Shown piece after piece: positions 25,379 through 33,501 of a stretch of DNA of 64,000 bases. Below the pieces are notes generated by a model. That model ran no database searches and was not told the origin of the DNA. It was given only the letters and a program-made list of their open reading frames with translations. Source of the DNA: JBMOKU01 sp049324315 (GTDB lineage: Bacteria > Bacillota > Clostridia > Peptostreptococcales > Thermotaleaceae); assembly GCA_049324315.1 (NCBI GenBank), contig JBMOKU010000032.1, positions 186,001 through 250,000 of the forward strand, written 5' to 3'. The position numbers and the translations under genes were made by a program. The first letter of the stretch is position 1; each line of letters starts with the position of its first letter.

Positions 25379-25702
25379 CTAGTCTTTTGTTTCTACAAAA
25401 TTTTTAAGAGCAGCCAGTTTTTTGTCCCAGAACCTTTCATAGTAGGAAAGCCATCCTTTGATTTCCAATAGTGGCTCCGGTTGAAGCCTGTACCTTGTCT
25501 CCCTCCCAATCCTATGAGCTTTGACAAGTCCTGCATCCTCTAAAACGTGAAGATGCTTGGAAACAGCCGTACGACTCATGGAAAAGTGTCCGCTTATGAT
25601 ATTAACGGGCATCTCCTTATCCGCAAGCAGCCTGAGTACTTCACGTCGGGTTGGATCGGCAATGGCTTGAAATACATCATGCTTAGGAGAGGTATCCGCC
25701 AT
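25379..25702 (-). CDS. ArsR-family transcriptional regulator
   Basis: A 107-residue winged-helix regulator (IADPTRREVLRLLADKEMPV; MSRTAVSKHLHVLEDAGLV). I chose the ATG at 25702 over the GTG at 25711. The start lies inside the end of the SRPBCC gene (20-base overlap), so the two are translated together. No metal-binding cysteine pair is seen, so it is not an arsenic sensor. It probably represses its own operon, as usual for ArsR-SRPBCC pairs. Confidence 0.87.
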   Translation of the reverse strand: MADTSPKHDVFQAIADPTRREVLRLLADKEMPVNIISGHFSMSRTAVSKHLHVLEDAGLVKAHRIGRETRYRLQPEPLLEIKGWLSYYERFWDKKLAALKNFVETKD

Positions 25703-26126
25703 TTTTATCACCCAGCTTGTCCCTCAGACCTTCTGTAAGGTATCCCCAACCATCATACATAACCTCACGCAGTGCTGCATGTTCTTCCGACCATCCGGCG
25801 TGGACCAGCGTAAACTCCGTTTTTCCTCCCAGCTCCTTCAATTCAAAAGAAACATATTGTTCCATATGATTGCCGCACCAAGTAAACGCAAGGCGCTTAG
25901 GAGGATCCAGTTCTGTCACCTTGCAATGAACGATACCATCCCAATCTCCCCTGGGCTCTGAACGAAAAGTAAATTCATGTCCCATCACAGGCTGAAAATC
26001 ATTGGGCATAAGCCATACCGCCAAGCCCTCCGATGTGGCGATGGCATTCCAAACCTTTTCAATAGGCGCATCCATCACCAATGTCCGTCGTATATCCGGC
26101 AGCATGCCCTGTGTTTTTTCTTTCAT
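25683..26126 (-). CDS. SRPBCC (AHSA1-like) domain protein
   Basis: A 147-residue protein of the START/Bet v1-like fold: DAPIEKVWNAIATSEGLAVWL, PKRLAFTWCGNHMEQYVSFEL and a closing GWGYLTEGLRDKL. The family binds hydrophobic ligands or acts as an Hsp90 cochaperone-like domain; bacterial members are mostly uncharacterised. Overlap with the ArsR gene indicates an operon. ATGGAGG precedes the start. Confidence 0.85.
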   Translation of the reverse strand: MKEKTQGMLPDIRRTLVMDAPIEKVWNAIATSEGLAVWLMPNDFQPVMGHEFTFRSEPRGDWDGIVHCKVTELDPPKRLAFTWCGNHMEQYVSFELKELGGKTEFTLVHAGWSEEHAALREVMYDGWGYLTEGLRDKLGDKNGGYLS

Positions 26127-26233
26127 CCGTATACCTCCATATCAAAGAAATACGAAACCTTTTGGTTTCCTATTTTTATATTAGCAACCTTTTGGTTGCA
26201 TGTCAAGGGCATTTTTTCGTTTTCAATAGTAAA

Positions 26234-26269
26234 GGGTAATATCACACAAAACACGCTGTGATATTACCC
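26234..26269. terminator. Hairpin terminator downstream of the first iolH-like gene
   Basis: GGGTAATATCACA pairs perfectly with TGTGATATTACCC around a ten-base loop. The T tracts are short (TTTACTATT leftward). It separates the ArsR operon promoter area from the leftward inositol operon end. Confidence 0.6.
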
Positions 26270-26326
26270 CTTATTTTAAGCTCTATAATAATTTTTTTTA
26301 CTTTTTCATTAATCAACTGCTAACCT

Positions 26327-27214
26327 CTATTTTTTTAGAAGCTCTTTTTCAATTCTTTCACGGGTTTCAACAGCCTGCTTGGCCATCTTCTCCGGATATC
26401 CAAATAAAGATACACAAGCAATAGATTCTCCCCCAACCTTGAAGGTTTTATTTACAAAGTCCATTCCACGAAGTGTTTCAAAAATTCCTGGGAAATCTAC
26501 ATCCCCTTCACCAAGACCTACGTGTTGATGTATTGTAGCATCTACACCTGGAGGATTTACAATATAACGGCAATCAAGGGTTTGGTTCATTGTATCTGCA
26601 AAAAGAACGTGTGATAATGCGTCACCGGCATATTTTAACATCGACCGAACGTCACCTTTGCCCTTATCATAAAAGAAACCATGAGGCGCTGAGTAAACAT
26701 AGGTAAGGTTATCACTGCGGAAGGATTTTACCATGTCTACTGTTTCGTTGTTCAATTCACAAAAGTCATATGGGTGTGACTGAACTTCTATACGAATACC
26801 TTCACGCTCTGCTATTGGAAGAAGCTCTTCTACAGATTTAAACCACATTCCGTTACAGATTTCCGGTTGGTTTGGATCACCTGATAATTCAGTATTAATA
26901 ACTTGAACGCCCATGTTAACGGCTATTTCAATGATTCTCTTCCAGTTTGCCACGGCATGTTGTCTTTGCACTTCCGTAGGACCACTCCATCGATAAACAA
27001 CGATAAAAGAAGAGATCTCAACACCAGTTTCAGCCAATGCTTTACGGTATTCTGCTTCACATTCTTTTGAGAATAACGGGTGTTTGTAGAATGGATTGAT
27101 ACGCGGATGCGGCGATTGTTCAATATATTTGTATCCCCAGTCAGCTACTTGATGAACCATTCTGTTGATATCCATCTGTTTTGCTAATACATCTACGTCA
27201 AATGCAATTTTCAT
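26327..27214 (-). CDS. iolH: IolH-like sugar-phosphate-isomerase-fold protein, copy 1
   Basis: A 295-residue TIM-barrel protein (AP endonuclease 2/IolE-IolI fold). The ATG at 27214 has AAGGAGGG before it; the longer frame to 27286 is repeat sequence. It resembles IolH of inositol operons (QVADWGYKYIEQSPHPRINP, INTELSGDPNQPEIC, CRYIVNPPGVDATIHQHVG). IolH has no firmly proven reaction. The copy at 33502 differs at only four residues (Q/K, G/E, V/A and K/R), so this is a recent duplication or is kept alike by gene conversion. It is the last gene of a three-gene leftward operon with a dehydrogenase and an IolE-like protein. Confidence 0.85.
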   Translation of the reverse strand: MKIAFDVDVLAKQMDINRMVHQVADWGYKYIEQSPHPRINPFYKHPLFSKECEAEYRKALAETGVEISSFIVVYRWSGPTEVQRQHAVANWKRIIEIAVNMGVQVINTELSGDPNQPEICNGMWFKSVEELLPIAEREGIRIEVQSHPYDFCELNNETVDMVKSFRSDNLTYVYSAPHGFFYDKGKGDVRSMLKYAGDALSHVLFADTMNQTLDCRYIVNPPGVDATIHQHVGLGEGDVDFPGIFETLRGMDFVNKTFKVGGESIACVSLFGYPEKMAKQAVETRERIEKELLKK

Positions 27215-27247
27215 ATTTTTCCCTCCTTGAATTAAAATTGTATACGC

Positions 27248-27314
27248 AACACATGGGGACAGGGCCCCAGTCCGGCAAAAACGCACCGGACAGCGGACCA
27301 GTCCCCAAGTCTTG
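27248..27314. repeat. GC-rich nested hairpin, GGGGACAGGGCCCC type (copy 1)
   Basis: TGGGGAC pairs with GTCCCCA at the ends, and GTCCGG with CCGGAC inside. The same unit occurs at ~30944-31006 and ~38182-38250. Here it sits in the space between the oxidoreductase and iolH-like genes of an operon, so it is transcribed. Confidence 0.8.
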
Positions 27315-27335
27315 CTATCGTTTTTTATTAGGTTT

Positions 27336-28508
27336 TTATTTATAATCTACCCAAACAGATCCGTTATCCGCTGATCTAACACAATTTTCAATCCATCTGA
27401 CACCTTCAACACCTGCATGTATATCCGGATACCAGAAATCCTTTAAGAACTCCGTATCATTTCTATCTGCAGCATCCATTGCCATTGCAAATCTTAAATA
27501 AAGATTTGACCATGCTTCGAATAAACCTTCAGGATGTCCTCCACCAATACGATCTTCAGCAAGAGCTTCCTCATAAAGATATCCCATTCCTCTTTCTAAT
27601 ATTCTTACCGGTTCACCTTGAACTTCAAATCTTAATTGGTTTGGTTGCTCATCCCACCATTCAATACTAGCCTTAGATCCGATAACTCTAACTTTCTGAC
27701 CATGCATAGAACCGCAGTTAACTGCACTAGCCCATACATTTCCCACAGCTCCATTTTCATAATTCATAATAACAAAGGCATTATCTTCTAGTGGAGCACG
27801 GCTCTTTACAAAGCTTTGTCTGGAACACATTAAATTCTTAATCTTCATATTTGGCATCATTACTTCAGCTATATATAGCGGGTGAGTTCCAACATCCCCT
27901 AGAACATAGCTTGGACCTGCAAACTTAGGATCTACTCTCCATTTTGTAGCAGGATTCGCTTCCTCTACTGCACTTGCATGAAATCCATGAGCAAACTGCA
28001 TATTTACAATACGAATTTCGCCCAATTCGCCGTTTTCAATCATTTTTCTTGCTTGTTGAATAACTTGATGACCTGCATAACCATAAGTTACCCCTACAAT
28101 TTTATTGTTCTTTACTGCTAAATCCCTTAAAATTTCTGCTTCTTCTACCGTAAAGCATAGAGGTTTTTCACATACTACATGAAGTCCTGCTTCTAATGCA
28201 GCTTTGGTAATGGCAAAGTGCGTTCCATTTGGTGTAGCAATGGAAATCGCTTGAATACCATCCTCTCTTTTTGCTTCTTCCGCAATCATAGTCGTGTAGC
28301 CCGGATAACATCTTTCTGGATCTACGCCTAAATTCACGCCGAAATCTCTACCTCTTTCAGGATCTAAATCAAAAGCACCTGCAACTAGTTGAAAACTATT
28401 ATCTCTTAAAGCCGCTGATCTATGAATATATCCTATCTGACTGCCACGTCCCCCGCCAATCATAGCCCAACGAATTGGCTTTTCTATACGTTTTTCTCCG
28501 TTAATCAT
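27336..28508 (-). CDS. Gfo/Idh/MocA-family cyclitol or sugar dehydrogenase
   Basis: A 390-residue NAD(P)-dependent oxidoreductase. The Rossmann start is MIGGGRGSQIGYIHRSA, the CEKPL motif follows, and the catalytic stretch is GDVGTHPLYIAE. At 390 residues with GGGRGS it belongs to the longer branch of the family rather than to IolG. It shares an operon with IolE-like and IolH-like genes, so it probably oxidises an inositol isomer or derivative. A glucoside or anhydrosugar substrate cannot be excluded. AAAGGAGG precedes the start. Confidence 0.85.
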   Translation of the reverse strand: MINGEKRIEKPIRWAMIGGGRGSQIGYIHRSAALRDNSFQLVAGAFDLDPERGRDFGVNLGVDPERCYPGYTTMIAEEAKREDGIQAISIATPNGTHFAITKAALEAGLHVVCEKPLCFTVEEAEILRDLAVKNNKIVGVTYGYAGHQVIQQARKMIENGELGEIRIVNMQFAHGFHASAVEEANPATKWRVDPKFAGPSYVLGDVGTHPLYIAEVMMPNMKIKNLMCSRQSFVKSRAPLEDNAFVIMNYENGAVGNVWASAVNCGSMHGQKVRVIGSKASIEWWDEQPNQLRFEVQGEPVRILERGMGYLYEEALAEDRIGGGHPEGLFEAWSNLYLRFAMAMDAADRNDTEFLKDFWYPDIHAGVEGVRWIENCVRSADNGSVWVDYK

Positions 28509-28537
28509 TTAAAAGACCTCCTTTGCTCTAATATTTT

Positions 28538-29458
28538 TTAGTATCCTACGCTTTTTAAATAATCATAGCTTTGTGAAACATCCTGCAAGCTTGTACCTGA
28601 ATTTCTTGGATCTCTTTCCTGCTCTATGGTTATCCAACCTGCATAATTAATTTCCTTTAAAAGCTCATTGATGCTGCTGTAATCTATGATTCCTTTGCCT
28701 ATTGGACACATTACCCCTTTAGCACAGGCATCAAAGAAATCGATTTCCATTTCCATAACTTGCTCATAAATGTCCTTATCAATATCCTTAAAATGAATAT
28801 AATCTAGTCTATCTGCATGATCCCTTATCCACTTAACCGGGTCCATTCCTGAATAATACAGATGTCCAGTATCTAAGCAAAGTCCAGCAGTTTCATAAGG
28901 AATATCTTCAAGAATCTGTTTGATTTCATCTGCAAATTCTATATAACCTCCTGCATGGGGATGAATAACGGGTCGTACACCGTATTCCCAAGCTAATTCT
29001 GAAATGGCTTTGATATTTTCTATCATTGCATTCCACTTTTCCTTAGGTAAACGCGGTGCTCTGTCATAGTGCCCGGCAAGCATACTGCGCTCCTTATGTC
29101 CATAGTCCATAACGGTAAGATATGGTGTTTGGAAATGCTGATTTTCAGCTTTAGGAGCTCTGGGCAGCTTCGTAATTAATTCACATATATCTTCAGTCAT
29201 TTTTAAAAGATTATCTCTGTTTTCTTCACTAACTAAATCATCAAATATAGTACCTACAATTACTGTAAGATCATTTTTTTCCAATTCTTCCTTTACTGCA
29301 TTAATATCTAAAGGAAGATATCCATAAGGTCCTAATTCAATGCCTTTATAGCCGGATTCTCCCGCTTCTTTTAATACCAGCTTCCAGTTAGGCAGATACG
29401 GGTTCTTTGGATCATCTACGCCCCAACAGCATGGACCGATTCCAATTTTTATACTCAT
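28538..29458 (-). CDS. IolE-like TIM-barrel dehydratase/isomerase
   Basis: A 306-residue xylose-isomerase-like TIM barrel with PVIHPHAGGYIEF, GLCLDTGHLYY, YIHFKD and the metal-ligand-type end TIEQERDP. These resemble inosose dehydratase IolE, but true iolE is at 40684, so this is a paralogue with a related keto-inositol substrate. It is the first gene of the leftward operon 29458-26327. AAAGGAGG lies before the ATG and a good promoter is at 29552-29580. Confidence 0.85.
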   Translation of the reverse strand: MSIKIGIGPCCWGVDDPKNPYLPNWKLVLKEAGESGYKGIELGPYGYLPLDINAVKEELEKNDLTVIVGTIFDDLVSEENRDNLLKMTEDICELITKLPRAPKAENQHFQTPYLTVMDYGHKERSMLAGHYDRAPRLPKEKWNAMIENIKAISELAWEYGVRPVIHPHAGGYIEFADEIKQILEDIPYETAGLCLDTGHLYYSGMDPVKWIRDHADRLDYIHFKDIDKDIYEQVMEMEIDFFDACAKGVMCPIGKGIIDYSSINELLKEINYAGWITIEQERDPRNSGTSLQDVSQSYDYLKSVGY

Positions 29459-29551
29459 TAAAAAACCTCCTTTTCTTTCTTTTAAAACAAGTTCTAAAAC
29501 TATTAACTACCGTAATTATCTTTTTTATATATACAACCGGTTTATACTTGT

Positions 29552-29580
29552 ATTATATTCATTTATCAAAACATTCTCAA
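29552..29580 (-). promoter_or_regulatory. Promoter of the IolE-like/dehydrogenase/iolH operon
   Basis: Minus strand: TTGAGA (29575-29580), 17 bases, TATAAT (29552-29557), giving a leader of about 90 bases. The divergent AraC gene is the likely regulator. Confidence 0.75.
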
Positions 29581-29724
29581 TTAATTGAATTGCTTTTTAA
29601 AATCCCCTTGATTATTGCATTTGCTTAGTTTATATTTATTTTAAGTAGCAAAAGTATAGAAAATTGCTTTATGCTTCTTATAACTCAGAAATATTGAAAC
29701 TATATGAGTTGCAATAAATATGTT

Positions 29725-29804
29725 ACATCCGCTACGCCACGGGGACAGTTCCTCAGGCACATAAAAAACATATGTGCCAGACGAACCGTCCCCATGACTC
29801 CGCT
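29725..29804. repeat. GC-rich hairpin, GGGGACAGTTC family with CACAT inner stem
   Basis: ACATCCGCTACGCCACGGGGACAGTTC pairs with GAACCGTCCCC; inside, GGCACAT pairs with ATGTGCC. It ends at ATGACTCCGC. It lies in the 447-base divergent space between the IolE-like and AraC genes, and its right end abuts the AraC gene's -35 box. Confidence 0.8.
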
Positions 29805-29833
29805 TGACACGAAAATCTTGATAAGCGTATAAT
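29804..29833 (+). promoter_or_regulatory. Promoter of the AraC gene, adjoining the hairpin element
   Basis: TTGACA at 29804-29809, 18-base spacer, TATAAT at 29828-29833. The -35 box begins exactly where the repeat's conserved CTCCGC end stops. Confidence 0.8.
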
Positions 29834-29905
29834 TAATGAAAAGTTTGAGAACTGTTTCTACAATAATCCTATTATTGTGCGTTTATTTTTAGGAGATGAA
29901 TTATC

Positions 29906-30775
29906 ATGATTCAATGCTTTGTTAAAAACGGTTATGTTCCAATCTTTGAAAATAATACTTTCCCAAAATTACTTCATGTTTGTAAAGCTGAGAAGGATGA
30001 TAACATATTTCCAAGAATAATACATCAACATGATGATATGGTAGAAATCGTTTTTATAAAGGAAGGTTTTGGGACCCATACCATTGAGAATAAAAAGTAT
30101 GAGACAAAAAAAGGAGATATACTGATATACAATAAAGGTGTGCTTCATGAAGAACGTTCCAATCCAGAAGCTACTATAAGTACTTATGTATGCGGTTTTT
30201 CTAATTTAAAACTATCCGGTTTAGAAGAAAATTTATTAATTCCCAATAATATTGAACCGGTTATCAAAAGTGGTGATTATTTTCATACGATTGAAAGTAT
30301 TTTCGAGATTATGTATTCAGAAATTCTTTCAGGCAAAAAAGGAGTGGAAGAAACCTGTAACTATCTGCTCTTAGCCCTTATAAAAATAATACTTAGACTA
30401 GTAGACATATCGCAAAACGAAGCGGAGGAAGAAGAGTTTGAAATTGGAGAAAGGATTAAGCAATATATTGATGATAATTTTTTAAAGAACTTGAGTATAA
30501 AGTCTTTATCTGAAGCGTTAGGCATAAGCCAATATTATCTGATACGCTCTTTCAAGAAAAAAACTGGCTATTCTCCTATGCAGTATATTATAAATCGGAA
30601 GATGGGGGAAGCTCAAAACCTGTTAATAAATACAAACTATTCTGTGAAACAAATAGCTTCTATGATCGGATATGATAATCCCAATTATTTTAATATGCTT
30701 TTTACGAAAATAATAGGTATGTCACCGGGAAAATATAGGAAACATCTTGTTTCCAATTCTTTCACAAAGAAATAG
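29906..30775 (+). CDS. AraC-family regulator with cupin sensor
   Basis: A 289-residue regulator. The N-terminal cupin (HQHDDMVEIVFIKEG, KKGDILIYNKGVLHEE) binds a small molecule. The C-terminal AraC double helix-turn-helix spans ~185-285 (LSEALGISQYYLIRSFKKKTG; IASMIGYDNPNYFNMLFTKI). It is divergent from the operon at 29458-26327 and probably activates it. AGGAGA precedes the ATG. Confidence 0.9.
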   Translation: MIQCFVKNGYVPIFENNTFPKLLHVCKAEKDDNIFPRIIHQHDDMVEIVFIKEGFGTHTIENKKYETKKGDILIYNKGVLHEERSNPEATISTYVCGFSNLKLSGLEENLLIPNNIEPVIKSGDYFHTIESIFEIMYSEILSGKKGVEETCNYLLLALIKIILRLVDISQNEAEEEEFEIGERIKQYIDDNFLKNLSIKSLSEALGISQYYLIRSFKKKTGYSPMQYIINRKMGEAQNLLINTNYSVKQIASMIGYDNPNYFNMLFTKIIGMSPGKYRKHLVSNSFTKK

Positions 30776-30778
30776 TTA

Positions 30779-30820
30779 GAAGCATAAACTTGTCAATGCG
30801 ACAAATTTATGCTTCTTTTT
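30779..30820 (+). terminator. Terminator of the AraC gene
   Basis: GAAGCATAAACTTGTC / GACAAATTTATGCTTC hairpin (30779-30815) followed by TTTTT, just past the stop codon. Confidence 0.85.
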
Positions 30821-30840
30821 ATATCATAAGCTAGAAATAC

Positions 30841-31071
30841 ATCCGCTACACCACGGGGACAATTCCTCAGGCACATAAAAAACATATGTGCCAGACAAAC
30901 CGTCCGAGGCCACTGAAAAAGTACTTCATCGTCCAGGGCAACTCATGGGGACAGGGCCCCAGTCCGGCAAAAAACTCACCTGACAGTGTACCAGTCCCCA
31001 AGTCTCGCCCTTTCTGCTCAAATAACTTGAGTTTTTCAGCAGTCTCGAACTGTCCCCATGACTCCGCTCTT
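30841..31071. repeat. Composite nested hairpin element (three palindromes inside one another)
   Basis: A left half of the 29725-type hairpin (30841-30904) is followed by GAGGCCACTGAAAAA. A GGGGACAGGGCCCC unit (30944-31006) comes next, then TTTTTCAGCAGTCTCGAACTGTCCCC and the family end ATGACTCCGCT. The outer arms (GGGGAC/GTCCCC), middle arms (CTGAAAAA/TTTTTCAG) and inner unit are all inverted pairs. It looks as if one element inserted into another. The remainder of 31072-31236 shows nothing. Confidence 0.75.
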
Positions 31072-31236
31072 TCTTGAATATAATGCTCCATTCAAGTCAA
31101 ACATAACTACTGTCGAACTGTCTAAGCAATCTGCGTTTTGTGCTAATATCTATTTGTTTTCTTCTAGTAGAACAATGTGGGTTGTACTATATTTATATTT
31201 ATAAAGGAAGAGTTTCATTTAAAAAGATAAATTGAA

Positions 31237-32118
31237 TCAAAGTTTTTTAGCAGCTTTATTTCGAAATTCACGGGGTGAATAACCAATAAATTTACGAAAC
31301 AGCCGTGTGAAATAATTGGCATCATAAATTCCTACTGCTGCAGAAACATCACTCATTGACAACGAATCGTCCTTCAGGTATTCAATGGCTTGGACAATTC
31401 GTAGACGGTTAAGGTATTCTACCGGTGGAAGACCTGTTTCTGCTTTAAAGATGGTTCGAAAATAACCGGGGCTGTAGTTATGAGTGCGTGCATAAGTTGA
31501 AAAATCAATGTGCTCCGTAAGATTATTTTCTATATACCTCTGAGCAGCGGCGACAATCTCGCGGCGCGGATTTTCTCCCCCAGGGAGAATTGAAAACTGA
31601 CGCATCTGAGCTCTCGCAATAACAATTAGAATCAGATTTAAATAATCCTGTTTGACTTGTTGGAAGGCAAAGTCTTGCTTCGTTTGTTCAAGAAGCATGT
31701 TTTCCATCATCATCTGAACTTGTTTGGCCTCTACTACTGACAGATGGATGATATTCTGACGGTTTAGATCAGCAGGAGAAATGGGGTTTTCATTTTCCGG
31801 CTCAGCTAAATTACTGAGCAACCCACCAAATTGTCCATTCCACCAATCTGCAATTTGGTCTGGATAAAATATGCAATTATACATGCAGACGGGGGTTTCT
31901 ACTATATAAGCATGTTCCTGATGTGGAGGGATTAGAAACACATCCCCTGGGATTAAGGGCATGGAAATATCCTTATACCGGTGGATACAAGAACCTTTCG
32001 TAATCAGAACAAATTCTTGAAAATCATGACGATGAACCGGAACAGATTCCATCGTATGGAATACTTCCAAAGTAATAGGACTTTTATCGATAGATATAAA
32101 AGGAAAATATGGTATCAT
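31237..32118 (-). CDS. AraC-family regulator (second)
   Basis: A 293-residue protein from the ATG at 32118 (GAGGGCGG before it; the upstream ATG at 32145 has no site). An N-terminal cupin (VPVHRHDFQEFVLITKG; PGDVFLIPPHQEHAYIV) is followed by an AraC helix-turn-helix domain (YSPGYFRTIFKAETG; VGIYDANYFTRLFRKFIG). It is divergent from iolI with 60 bases between starts, so it probably controls iolI and nearby inositol genes. Confidence 0.9.
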   Translation of the reverse strand: MIPYFPFISIDKSPITLEVFHTMESVPVHRHDFQEFVLITKGSCIHRYKDISMPLIPGDVFLIPPHQEHAYIVETPVCMYNCIFYPDQIADWWNGQFGGLLSNLAEPENENPISPADLNRQNIIHLSVVEAKQVQMMMENMLLEQTKQDFAFQQVKQDYLNLILIVIARAQMRQFSILPGGENPRREIVAAAQRYIENNLTEHIDFSTYARTHNYSPGYFRTIFKAETGLPPVEYLNRLRIVQAIEYLKDDSLSMSDVSAAVGIYDANYFTRLFRKFIGYSPREFRNKAAKKL

Positions 32119-32178
32119 TTGCTGACCGCCCTCTCTGGTTGGCATTAATATATAAATTTATGATTGGAGGTAATTAGT

Positions 32179-33042
32179 ATGAAAATTGGTTTTAATGAAG
32201 GATGTAATCGTTTTTGTAAGGACCATTCCGTATTAAAGGACCTGGAACTTTGTGAAAAATACGGTTTTGATTACATCGACATTCAATCTGAGTGCCTTGA
32301 CCGTGATCTTGCAGCTGGAAAGTACACCATTGAAGAACTTGGCGAATGGTTTAAGAACCACAAATTGAAGATGCTGTCCTATAACGCTCTGATTTTCTTT
32401 AACATGAAGCAGACACAGGAAGAAAAGGACGCTGTTATGGCACAATTAGACGAAATTATCCGCCGTTGCCTTATCTTAGACTGCAAAATGATTGTTGTTG
32501 TTCCAAGTATGGATATACCTGTCCATGCAACAAGATCAGAAATCCGTGAGGATGCAGTAGCTGTATTAAAAGAAATGGTTAAAAAAGTGGAACCTCACGG
32601 TATTAAGCTTTCTCTTGAGTTCGTTGCTCATCCTAGTATGACGATCAATCGTTTTGATGATGCATACGCAATCGTTGAAGAAGTTAATTCTCCACTTGTA
32701 GGTGTAACATTGGATCAATATCATTTCCATGCCATGGCATCTGACTGGGCTGCATTGGAAAAAGCAGACGGAAAAAAGATCTTCATATGGCATTTAAACG
32801 ATATGGAGGATGTGCCTTGTGGTGCACCATACAACAGTGACGAAAAGAGATTATGGCCAGGAGATCCAAGAGGTTGCCTTGACCACAAACGTTACGCTGA
32901 CACTTTCAAAAAAATCGGCTTCGAGGGCGATTGCTGTACCATTGAAGTCTTCCGTCCTGATTATTATAAATTGTCTCAGGAGGAAAACGTTCGTACTGCA
33001 GCAGAAGTTACTCGTGCCCATGTAGAAAAATATTGGAAATAA
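32179..33042 (+). CDS. iolI: 2-keto-myo-inositol isomerase (inosose isomerase)
   Basis: A 287-residue TIM barrel, start ATG 32179 (GGAGG eight bases before; the TTG at 32164 overlaps that site). It matches Bacillus IolI closely: LELCEKYGFDYIDI, LSLEFVAHP, TLDQYHFHAM, GKKIFIWHLND, RLWPG and EVFRPDYYKL, which include the four metal ligands Glu, Asp, His and Glu. IolI interconverts 2-keto-myo-inositol and 1-keto-D-chiro-inositol and so links chiro-inositol to the myo-inositol pathway. It stands alone, rightward, with its own terminator. Confidence 0.92.
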   Translation: MKIGFNEGCNRFCKDHSVLKDLELCEKYGFDYIDIQSECLDRDLAAGKYTIEELGEWFKNHKLKMLSYNALIFFNMKQTQEEKDAVMAQLDEIIRRCLILDCKMIVVVPSMDIPVHATRSEIREDAVAVLKEMVKKVEPHGIKLSLEFVAHPSMTINRFDDAYAIVEEVNSPLVGVTLDQYHFHAMASDWAALEKADGKKIFIWHLNDMEDVPCGAPYNSDEKRLWPGDPRGCLDHKRYADTFKKIGFEGDCCTIEVFRPDYYKLSQEENVRTAAEVTRAHVEKYWK

Positions 33043-33069
33043 TTTCATTTCAATAATTTGATTTCTTAC

Positions 33070-33098
33070 AACCCACGGCTTTTTGGTCGTGGGTTTTT
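33070..33098 (+). terminator. Terminator of iolI
   Basis: AACCCACG-GCTTTTTGGT-CGTGGGTT followed by TTTTC, 27 bases past the stop. Confidence 0.85.
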
Positions 33099-33121
33099 CA
33101 TATATAAGTCACACTAAGTGC

Positions 33122-33220
33122 GTTACATCCGCTACGCCACAGGGACGGTTCCATCGTTTTCCCTTCGGTCCTTCGCTGCGCTTCGGAAACGCTCGAACCG
33201 TCCCCATGACTCCGCTACTT
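33122..33220. repeat. GC-rich hairpin element, GGGGAC family (long-loop type, copy 2)
   Basis: Same layout and near-identical sequence to 18609-18704. GGGACGGTTC pairs with GAACCGTCCC, with a CTTCGG/CGCTTCGG loop, and the flanks are ACATCCGCTACGCCAC and ATGACTCCGCTAC. Confidence 0.78.
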
Positions 33221-33275
33221 TGTGGCTGACTGTAATATGCTAAGTGTTATTTATATAGTTCTCCTATTGTGTTAT

Positions 33276-33317
33276 AAAAAAGTCTTCCATTGGAAGATTT
33301 AAGAAGAAGACTTTTTT
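33276..33317. terminator. Bidirectional terminator-like hairpin AAAAAAGTCTTC/GAAGACTTTTTT
   Basis: A-rich 5' side and T-rich 3' side allow termination in both directions between the convergent iolI and iolH genes. A relative lies at 53504-53543 and shares AGTCTTCCATTGGAA. Confidence 0.7.
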
Positions 33318-33321
33318 GAAA

Positions 33322-33380
33322 CACATGACGGAAATTATGAAATTATCCAGAGATTTTAAATGTTCATAATTTCCTATGTG
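33322..33380. repeat. AT-rich inverted repeat GGAAATTATGAA/TTCATAATTTCC
   Basis: ACACAT...GGAAATTATGAA pairs with TTCATAATTTCC...ATGTGT. With the hairpin at 33276 it forms a ~115-base composite. A decayed version follows the hairpin at 53504 (shared TTTCCTATGTG-TATAA). Confidence 0.6.
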
Positions 33381-33384
33381 TTAT

Positions 33385-33424
33385 AAAAAATAGAGAATGT
33401 AAACGCATCGCTTACATCCTCTAT
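33385..33424 (-). terminator. Terminator of the iolG-iolH operon
   Basis: ATAGAGAATGTAA pairs with TTACATCCTCTAT (33390-33424); on the minus strand TTTTTT follows. It lies 77 bases past the iolH stop. Confidence 0.8.
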
Positions 33425-33501
33425 CATACAACTTTTTCTCATGACATTAAAGTTTTTAAGGGACACTTTCAATAACATTTCTGATATCATACCATTAACC
33501 T

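Noticed and set aside
27215..27286. Longer start for iolH copy 1
   Set aside because: The extra 24 codons are repeat DNA and are absent from the copy at 33502.
30867..31091. Open frames on both strands within the composite hairpin
   Set aside because: They follow the palindrome, have no ribosome site and match no protein pattern.
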